NCBI GenBank assembly: GCA_023131555.1
Contig: JAGLZJ010000008.1
Location: 1-14,870 of the forward strand
Length of the DNA stretch: 14,870 nt
Direction of reading: 5' to 3'
DNA from: Candidatus Bathyarchaeota archaeon
GTDB lineage: Archaea; Thermoproteota; Bathyarchaeia; Bathyarchaeales; SOJC01
How positions within the stretch are numbered: the first letter of the stretch is position 1; every line of letters starts with the position of its first letter. The notes beneath the pieces are model-generated. The model was not told the origin of the DNA. It ran no database searches and worked only from the letters and a program-made list of their open reading frames with translations. Shown here piece after piece: positions 7,380 to 12,674 of the stretch. Both the position numbers and the translations under genes were made by a program.

Positions 7380-7401
7380 GTGTGAAATTACGTTTGCACA
7401 C
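7380..7401. repeat. Imperfect inverted repeat before the ferredoxin gene
   Basis: GTGTGAAA (7380-7387) and TTTGCACAC (7393-7401) are complementary apart from one unpaired C. They lie in the 70-base gap between the FrhB-like gene and the ferredoxin gene. It could be an operator or a weak hairpin, or chance. Confidence 0.3.
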
Positions 7402-7437
7402 TCGTCAACAACGATTCGCAAGAGGAACTGACTCTTA

Positions 7438-7932
7438 ATGGGTGAGGATGAGTCTTCTCCAGACGGTATCTTTGAACTCCTTCAAGAAACGGATAAGAAA
7501 CGCAGGAAGATTACACGAAGTCAGCTCCTCGAAACAGTGAAGGTCAAGCAGTTTTTCGATGACGGGAACATCACCATTAATGAAAGGACGTGCCAAGGTC
7601 TTGAATGTGAACTCTGCATAAAAATATGCCCTACGAATGCACTCTACTGGCGTGACGGCAAAGTCGGCATCATTAACGACCTGTGTGTCTACTGTGGAGC
7701 ATGCGTAGTCGCCTGCATTGTAGACGATTGCATCGTAGTGACAAGGACACGAGAGGATGGGAAGGTGGAACGGTTCAGCAAACCTACTGACGTCACAAAA
7801 CTTTTCCGCACAATAAATTCCGAACGAAGGCGAAAAAGGCTTGAATCCCTCTTCCCAAGCCGTGAAGCCTACCTATCACGGTTCCCACTTCGTACAGGAA
7901 AGATAATTCGAAAAGACGAAGATAAAAGATAA
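7438..7932 (+). CDS. Dicluster [4Fe-4S] ferredoxin-type electron-transfer protein
   Basis: A 164-residue polyferredoxin with a charged N-terminal helix-rich stretch (1-45) and a basic C-terminal tail (about 120-164) flanking two cluster motifs. The first is unusual in spacing, Cys52-x4-Cys57-x2-Cys60-x3-Cys64 followed by Pro; the second is Cys83-x2-Cys86-x2-Cys89-x3-Cys93, followed by Ile rather than the usual Pro. A further Cys98 lies close by. The start at ATG 7438 has GAGG (7422-7425) 12 bases upstream. As the last of three same-strand redox genes it probably relays electrons between the fusion/FrhB-like proteins and MetV, or carries ferredoxin-level electrons to CODH; the partner cannot be decided from sequence. 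No transmembrane segment or signal peptide is visible. Confidence 0.85.
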   Translation: MGEDESSPDGIFELLQETDKKRRKITRSQLLETVKVKQFFDDGNITINERTCQGLECELCIKICPTNALYWRDGKVGIINDLCVYCGACVVACIVDDCIVVTRTREDGKVERFSKPTDVTKLFRTINSERRRKRLESLFPSREAYLSRFPLRTGKIIRKDEDKR

Positions 7933-7954
7933 CGTACGCGTATGCGTACGTTAT
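7929..7954. terminator. Perfect 11-bp inverted repeat between convergent genes
   Basis: ATAACGTACGC (7929-7939) and GCGTACGTTAT (7944-7954) are exact reverse complements around a GTAT loop. The repeat overlaps the ferredoxin gene's TAA and ends 7 bases before the cdhE stop. On the minus strand it is followed by ATCTTTTATC, so it could terminate the cdh operon message; on the plus strand the following tract is weaker. Archaeal termination usually depends on U-rich tracts rather than hairpins, so it may instead protect RNA ends or bind a protein. Confidence 0.6.
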
Positions 7955-7961
7955 ACATTCG

Positions 7962-9398
7962 CTAGGTTGTCGTGGTCCATTTCTCTTTTAGAAATTTCGG
8001 GATATCTGAGGAGTCTCTGGGACCTACCAGCACTTCCCACTTGCTGCTTTCTTCGATTTCTCCACTGAGTCGTGCTGCTTTTCCTGGAATTATAAGCCTT
8101 CTGTGCTTCACTTTCTCCTCTACCTTTGCTTCTCTTATGGCTTCAGCGACTTTGTCTGCTGTGATTTTTCTTCCTGCAACAGCGCAATCGACTGCTATTC
8201 CTTCTGAATCGACGACTATGAGGTAGGAATCTATTCCTGCGGACTCTAGGTCTGATGCTACGGTGTAGAATGTTAAGGCGAAGTTTGTGGTGAACATCAC
8301 TGGAGAATCTTGATTAGGTGTACCGAATGTTCGGAGGCCTGGTTCGACTGCTACTGGTTTCCGTGGATCCGTGTAAATGTTCTCTCTCAAGACCACGTTC
8401 GGCAGGAGTGCCCATCCTTCCACACTGTGCATTATCAGAATGTCCGCGTAGCGGTTGATGAGCGTTGCCGCCAGATGTGCTTCGTTCCAATTCTTAAGCT
8501 CAGGTGGGGAATCGGCATTCTCGAGCCAGGCTGTAATTGGGGTTCCGATGAGAGGATGCCCAAGGAGTTCATCTCCTCTCTTGGTAGCGGATCGTCGGAT
8601 CATTGTGAAGTTGCCGATTGTATCAGCCAGTCCATCACCTGGTATTGTGCCCGGATCCAAGACTAGGCTCTTCACACCATATTGCGACACAGTCTTCGAC
8701 AGAGATCGAAGTAGCTTCAGGTCGTTTGGAGCGAAGACTGTGAGGGGACAATTATACATTATGGCGAGTTCCGCCATGTCCTTCCAGTTGTCCTTTGTAG
8801 CAGCGTAGAGCAGAGGTCGTGCTTTCGGAGTTGCCATTAAGCCTGCTTCAAGGACTGGGGGATCAAATGAGCAGAGAACGAGGGGTAGCTTCGTGTTCTC
8901 TGCGACCTTTTTGACTGTTGCTTTGAAGGTTTCAGGATTGCCCGAAGTGGAGCGGATGGAGATCATGTTCAGTTTGAGCGTTTGACCTATGTAGATGTAG
9001 TTGAAGTTCTCTGTCGTTTTTAGTCTGCTAAAAACCTCTTCGTCAGGCATCTCATCCGTGATGTCGATTGCTATTGCCGTTGGGTTAGTGTAGGTGAATT
9101 CGTGGCGGTACATGACGTATTTGCCGCCGATTTTGATAATATTCGGTTCAGAGCCGACTTCGACCTCTTCGATGGGGGGTTTCAGCATTTCCCAGAGCTG
9201 CTTGAAGACGTTCTCGTTTTCCTTCTTGAGCAATGGCTTGCATTGACTCAGGGGGATCTCGCGATTGACGAGTTTGGTGGCAAATGCCATGCAGTTTTCT
9301 TCCCCGCACTCTTTGCAGTTGGTCTTTGGAAGCAGCATGTAAACATCTATAGGGCTGATTTCTTTGATGCTGCGTTTCTTCACTTCTCGGGTGGACAC
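7962..9398 (-). CDS. cdhE: CdhE, corrinoid/Fe-S protein large (gamma) subunit
   Basis: Large subunit of the corrinoid iron-sulfur protein, which accepts the methyl group from the methyl-pterin and donates it to acetyl-CoA synthase. The 478 residues have an N-terminal [4Fe-4S] domain with LLPKTNCKECGEENC (cysteines 28, 31, 36 and 53), which supplies electrons for reactivating cob(I)amide. A TIM barrel follows (about 95-330), then a C-terminal corrinoid-binding domain (about 340-478). The GTG start at 9396-9398 is set by GGAG at 9408-9411, 9 bases upstream and overlapping the cdhD stop, so translation is tightly coupled to cdhD. It is the last gene of the cdh operon, ending next to a hairpin. 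Length and cluster spacing are normal for the family. Confidence 0.95.
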   Translation of the reverse strand: MSTREVKKRSIKEISPIDVYMLLPKTNCKECGEENCMAFATKLVNREIPLSQCKPLLKKENENVFKQLWEMLKPPIEEVEVGSEPNIIKIGGKYVMYRHEFTYTNPTAIAIDITDEMPDEEVFSRLKTTENFNYIYIGQTLKLNMISIRSTSGNPETFKATVKKVAENTKLPLVLCSFDPPVLEAGLMATPKARPLLYAATKDNWKDMAELAIMYNCPLTVFAPNDLKLLRSLSKTVSQYGVKSLVLDPGTIPGDGLADTIGNFTMIRRSATKRGDELLGHPLIGTPITAWLENADSPPELKNWNEAHLAATLINRYADILIMHSVEGWALLPNVVLRENIYTDPRKPVAVEPGLRTFGTPNQDSPVMFTTNFALTFYTVASDLESAGIDSYLIVVDSEGIAVDCAVAGRKITADKVAEAIREAKVEEKVKHRRLIIPGKAARLSGEIEESSKWEVLVGPRDSSDIPKFLKEKWTTTT

Positions 9399-9410
9399 GT
9401 GCCTTGTCTC

Positions 9411-10724
9411 CTAAAGCTTGGCTGTAACCCAGTTGGCTATCTTCTCAGGGTCGCCACTGCTGCCTTTTGTGAGATACTCAATTGTTTTCTTCAGTGTTTT
9501 CACTGCAGCTGGATGCATCATCATGAAAAGATCCACTCCGGCCAGCAGAAGGGTTATTGCAGTCACTGTCTCCCACATTGGTCCTCTGAATTCTCTTGGT
9601 CCCCATTCCGGCTCCATTTTCTTCCAGGCTTCCCTAGCGGCCCAAGCATTTGTTGTGCCGGAGGACATGGGGTGTTGCAGTTCGGGGTCGCCCATTAAAG
9701 CTGCTAATCTAGCTCGTTCCATTATCGTGAAGGCGTAGTCGAGACCATACCCTAAGGCCGCGGTCGTCGTGTCCATTACAATCTGATTTTTTGGCAGAAA
9801 ATCGTAAATGCGTCGATTCAGCTGTCTTGCTTGGTTTAGGTCCATTGGGGTAAACGAAAGGACTACATGACCGTGTTTCTTTGCAGCGGTACATGCGCGT
9901 TCAATGTCCATGTCTTGGGTGACTGAACTGAGCATGAACCGTTCGCCGGCTCCTATTTCCGCTACTTTCTCGAAGACTTCTAGGTCCTTCTTGGGATCGC
10001 CACAGCCTCCGATAATTAGGGGAACGTCAACAGCTTGCAGTACGTTTTCAACGGTTTTTGCGGCTTCTGCAGGTGACGTATCTTTTATCAATGGGTCGAT
10101 GCTGATGAGGTGTAATGTAATCATGTCTGCTTCATATTTGTCAACTGCTAGCTTAGCCCATGCGGCAGGGTCGTCCATAACCTCAGCTACATGCATCTTT
10201 ACGGGTTTTGCGAGAGGTACATGAGTGTCGAAGACATCTAGGGAAATCGCTGGCTTGTGCGGAGTGGGAGACTCGAAGAGGTAGAAGGCTGGCGCCTTTT
10301 CACCGCCTATTGTTATTGTCTTCCCCCGAGAGCCTCCTTCACTCTTTGTAGCTCCGAGAGTCACTTCAGCAACTTGACCAAGATATTCCTCAGTGGGAAC
10401 TGCAAAGTCAACTTTCAGTATGGAAGTAGGTTTTGCCAGGGCGGTTGGAGGAGCTCTTGCGACTCTAGTTGAGGTGGCGAATCTTGGAGGGCTCCTTTTT
10501 CCTGTGATGATGCTTTTTGCGGATGCAATTCCTGCTTCTGCAGTGTTTAGGAAATGCAGAAGTCCATGGAGTGCCAGATCTCGACTACTGCCTGAATGCA
10601 GCAGTATTTCTAGGTCTTCTATGTCTATCTCAACATCTTCAAGCTCAACTTCTTGGAAGTCCGTCAGGCTACGAAGAAGATCTTGAATTTCTTCCTCACT
10701 CTTCTTTTCCGCCAGCTTTCTCAC
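9411..10724 (-). CDS. cdhD: CdhD, corrinoid/Fe-S protein small (delta) subunit
   Basis: Small subunit of the corrinoid protein; pairs with CdhE and forms the methyl-transfer surface. At 437 residues it is the archaeal form. There is an acidic N-terminal helical region (1-60), a proline/alanine-rich linker (about 77-100), and then the TIM barrel (about 105-420). Family marks are IIGGCGDPKKDLEVF (237-251), HPMSSGTTNAWAAREAW (351-367) and RGPMWETVTA (380-389). The start is uncertain. A GTG at 10722-10724 gives a 29-base overlap with cdhC. A strong ribosome site AAAGGTGA overlaps that GTG and is better placed for a CTG three codons further in (10715), which would be a rare start. The choice affects only three residues. 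Confidence 0.94.
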   Translation of the reverse strand: MRKLAEKKSEEEIQDLLRSLTDFQEVELEDVEIDIEDLEILLHSGSSRDLALHGLLHFLNTAEAGIASAKSIITGKRSPPRFATSTRVARAPPTALAKPTSILKVDFAVPTEEYLGQVAEVTLGATKSEGGSRGKTITIGGEKAPAFYLFESPTPHKPAISLDVFDTHVPLAKPVKMHVAEVMDDPAAWAKLAVDKYEADMITLHLISIDPLIKDTSPAEAAKTVENVLQAVDVPLIIGGCGDPKKDLEVFEKVAEIGAGERFMLSSVTQDMDIERACTAAKKHGHVVLSFTPMDLNQARQLNRRIYDFLPKNQIVMDTTTAALGYGLDYAFTIMERARLAALMGDPELQHPMSSGTTNAWAAREAWKKMEPEWGPREFRGPMWETVTAITLLLAGVDLFMMMHPAAVKTLKKTIEYLTKGSSGDPEKIANWVTAKL

Positions 10725-12123
10725 CTTTGATGGGTCGAATGATAATTTTATTTGCGTAGATCTTGGCGTTTTTCATGATTATCTTGTACCCACCAGTAGT
10801 GATTGGCAGAGAAGGGACTGTGGCAACTGGCATTCCTGCTGGCATTTCAATGGGGGCTTCTACTTCGGCTATGGTTGGGAGTGCTTTCTCAACGGCTGCA
10901 GGCTTCTTCCAGGTCTCAACTATTGGGTGGCTTCGCTCTTCAAGGAAAGCTTTGAGTTCACCGATGGTTTTTGCTTCGTTTTCAGTGGCAACCTTGTCAA
11001 CAACTTCCTTGGGAACGAATTCTTTCACCCTCTCTTTGACGGTTGCAGGTAACCATACTACGCGGTTCCATCCTCCGTCAGCCTTTAGAAACTTGGGTGA
11101 CCGCATGTATTCAATCGAGATGCCGTGGAAGCCATCAACCTGTCTACCTCCCGCTGTGGAATCCGCAATTGTTGAAAATGGAAGACCGTTTACGGTCTCT
11201 CCTTGGAAACCTCTATGTACAAGTCCAAAGCCGTCGACTTCAGGGATGTAGAAGGCTACTCCTTCGAAGCAACCGCAGGATGTGTGGGGGTAGCCGAAAG
11301 TTGTGTAGAGGCGGACTCTTGTGACTTCTCCTAGAGACTTCTGTTTGACTGTATTGTTTACTCCTGAGAATTCTCCTTTCTCTGCATCAATCACATCTCC
11401 CTTTTCGATTTCGAAGATTGGTCCTTTTGGATCTATTCTTGCTGATGCTCGACCGTCGAACCAGCTGATTGATCCGCAGTTGGAGTATCTTTGAGGCGTT
11501 ATTACGCACACGTGGGTTGGCGCAAATGATTGACAGAGTGTGCAGCCATAGAATTTGTCCACCTCCGCATCCTTCAGCCCTCTGGCTTTCGCGTCTCGAG
11601 CCTCATATGACTGGAGGGCTCCTTTCCAGTGTTCCTTGATCTTCTCCGGATCAGTAAAGAAGGTGATTTGTATCTTCTCAATGATGGGGAGTCCGCTTTT
11701 AAAGAGTCTCTGAAGGACCTTTCCGATCTCTTGGAAGGAATTCAGTCCCTTTTGGTAAGACTTCTTGTCGAGCCTAAGCCAGATATCGTATCGTTGGTTG
11801 AGGTGCATGAAGCCTTCAATGAAGTTGGAGTATTCGTGGATCCGTCGTTCTACAACGCCTTCAAGATCAGTTTCAAGTTTTTCTCCTGCGACTTCCACAA
11901 GTATTCCAAGAGGGTTGCTGCTTCCCTCTTTCAGGTCTTTGATGTCAGGGCCGATTATAGTGATCTTGCCGTCTTCGACTTCATCCATTTTTTTAACTTT
12001 TGCAAGTTCGAATTTATGTTCCTGTTTTGGTCCGCCGAGTTCAAGCTGCATGTTCTTCCGTCTGATTCGTTCTCCTTCGTAGATGACGCCTACTTCGACT
12101 GGTATGTCTTCAAACATGGACAT
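10696..12123 (-). CDS. cdhC: CdhC, acetyl-CoA synthase (beta subunit)
   Basis: Catalyses condensation of CO, the corrinoid-bound methyl group and CoA to acetyl-CoA at the Ni-Fe-S A-cluster. From the ATG at 12121-12123 it has 475 residues and lacks the N-terminal CODH-binding domain of bacterial AcsB, as archaeal enzymes do. The A-cluster ligands are visible: YGCTLCQSFAPTHVC (Cys194, 197, 206), SNCG (Cys216) and the Cys283-Gly-Cys285 pair that binds the proximal nickel site. A Pro/Ala/Val-rich tether (about 405-440) precedes a small lysine-rich C-terminal domain with KIIMKNAKIYANKIIIRP. The ATG is preferred over an in-frame TTG 18 bases upstream because GGAG (12133-12136) sits 9 bases before it; the gap after the cdhB stop is then 4 bases. 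Confidence 0.96.
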   Translation of the reverse strand: MSMFEDIPVEVGVIYEGERIRRKNMQLELGGPKQEHKFELAKVKKMDEVEDGKITIIGPDIKDLKEGSSNPLGILVEVAGEKLETDLEGVVERRIHEYSNFIEGFMHLNQRYDIWLRLDKKSYQKGLNSFQEIGKVLQRLFKSGLPIIEKIQITFFTDPEKIKEHWKGALQSYEARDAKARGLKDAEVDKFYGCTLCQSFAPTHVCVITPQRYSNCGSISWFDGRASARIDPKGPIFEIEKGDVIDAEKGEFSGVNNTVKQKSLGEVTRVRLYTTFGYPHTSCGCFEGVAFYIPEVDGFGLVHRGFQGETVNGLPFSTIADSTAGGRQVDGFHGISIEYMRSPKFLKADGGWNRVVWLPATVKERVKEFVPKEVVDKVATENEAKTIGELKAFLEERSHPIVETWKKPAAVEKALPTIAEVEAPIEMPAGMPVATVPSLPITTGGYKIIMKNAKIYANKIIIRPIKGEKAGGKEE

Positions 12124-12127
12124 TCTT

Positions 12128-12673
12128 TTACGCTCCTTCAAGTTTGCTTATTACTGTGTCAACGTTTTCTTTCCACTCCTTGACGGAGAGGTTGGGAAAT
12201 GACCATGATGCATGGGGGTTGTAGAACCTGTCCAAGCTTATGGTCTTAAGATTTGTGGAGAAGTGTTTCAAGCCTGAGAGTATGACAAACTGCATGTAAT
12301 AGGGTAACCCTATGAAGAGTGCGAGTTCGTAGGGTCCTTTTCCGTCCAGTCCTTTCCACTCTGGATCGGCGAGTCTGTTTCCAATGTCCATTGCGGACAT
12401 CAAAGCCTTAGGCTGAACTCCTTTCTTGACTAGCTCCTTAGATGTGTGGCCTGTTGCGACGATTGGTATTCCGGCTGTTTGACTTAGTCGAATGGCGAAG
12501 TCAATCATCTTGACGTCTTCCGTGTACTCCTCTGAAGCTTCATGTGATATGACGAGGAGAGAGCGTTTCGACTTCTTCACCAATGCAACAATGACCTCAG
12601 GCTTCAGAATTAAAAGTGCTTTTTTGGGTCCTGCGATCTCAGCTTTCTGCCAGGGTTCTGCTCTTGCTCCCAT
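12128..12673 (-). CDS. cdhB: CdhB, CODH complex epsilon subunit
   Basis: Small subunit found only in the archaeal CODH/ACS complex, bound to CdhA; proposed to help flavin or electron exchange. The 181 residues fit a Rossmann-like (DHS/FAD-binding) fold: KKALLILKPE (about 17-26), then KRSLLVISHEASEE and the ending region with NLKTISLDRFYNPHASWSFP, which is characteristic of the family. The ATG at 12671-12673 is preferred because AAAGGTGA lies 5 bases upstream, a near-ideal match to the 16S end; a GTG at 12680-12682 would add three residues and overlap cdhA by 8 bases. With the ATG the gap to the cdhA stop is one base. No cysteine cluster is present, as expected. Confidence 0.93.
   Translation of the reverse strand: MGARAEPWQKAEIAGPKKALLILKPEVIVALVKKSKRSLLVISHEASEEYTEDVKMIDFAIRLSQTAGIPIVATGHTSKELVKKGVQPKALMSAMDIGNRLADPEWKGLDGKGPYELALFIGLPYYMQFVILSGLKHFSTNLKTISLDRFYNPHASWSFPNLSVKEWKENVDTVISKLEGA
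12133..12136 (-). promoter_or_regulatory. Shine-Dalgarno of cdhC, inside the end of cdhB
   Basis: GGAG on the minus strand, 9 bases before the ATG at 12123 and within the last codons of cdhB. It decides the start of CdhC and implies coupled translation. Confidence 0.7.
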
Positions 12674-12674
12674 T

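Noticed and set aside
9102..9698. A 198-codon plus-strand open frame across the cdhE/cdhD junction
   Set aside because: Antisense to two conserved genes, rich in Phe and Cys as is typical of shadow frames, and without a ribosome site.
11629..12183. A 184-codon plus-strand open frame opposite cdhC
   Set aside because: Antisense to conserved CdhC coding sequence; Phe/Ser/Leu-rich composition typical of a reverse shadow.
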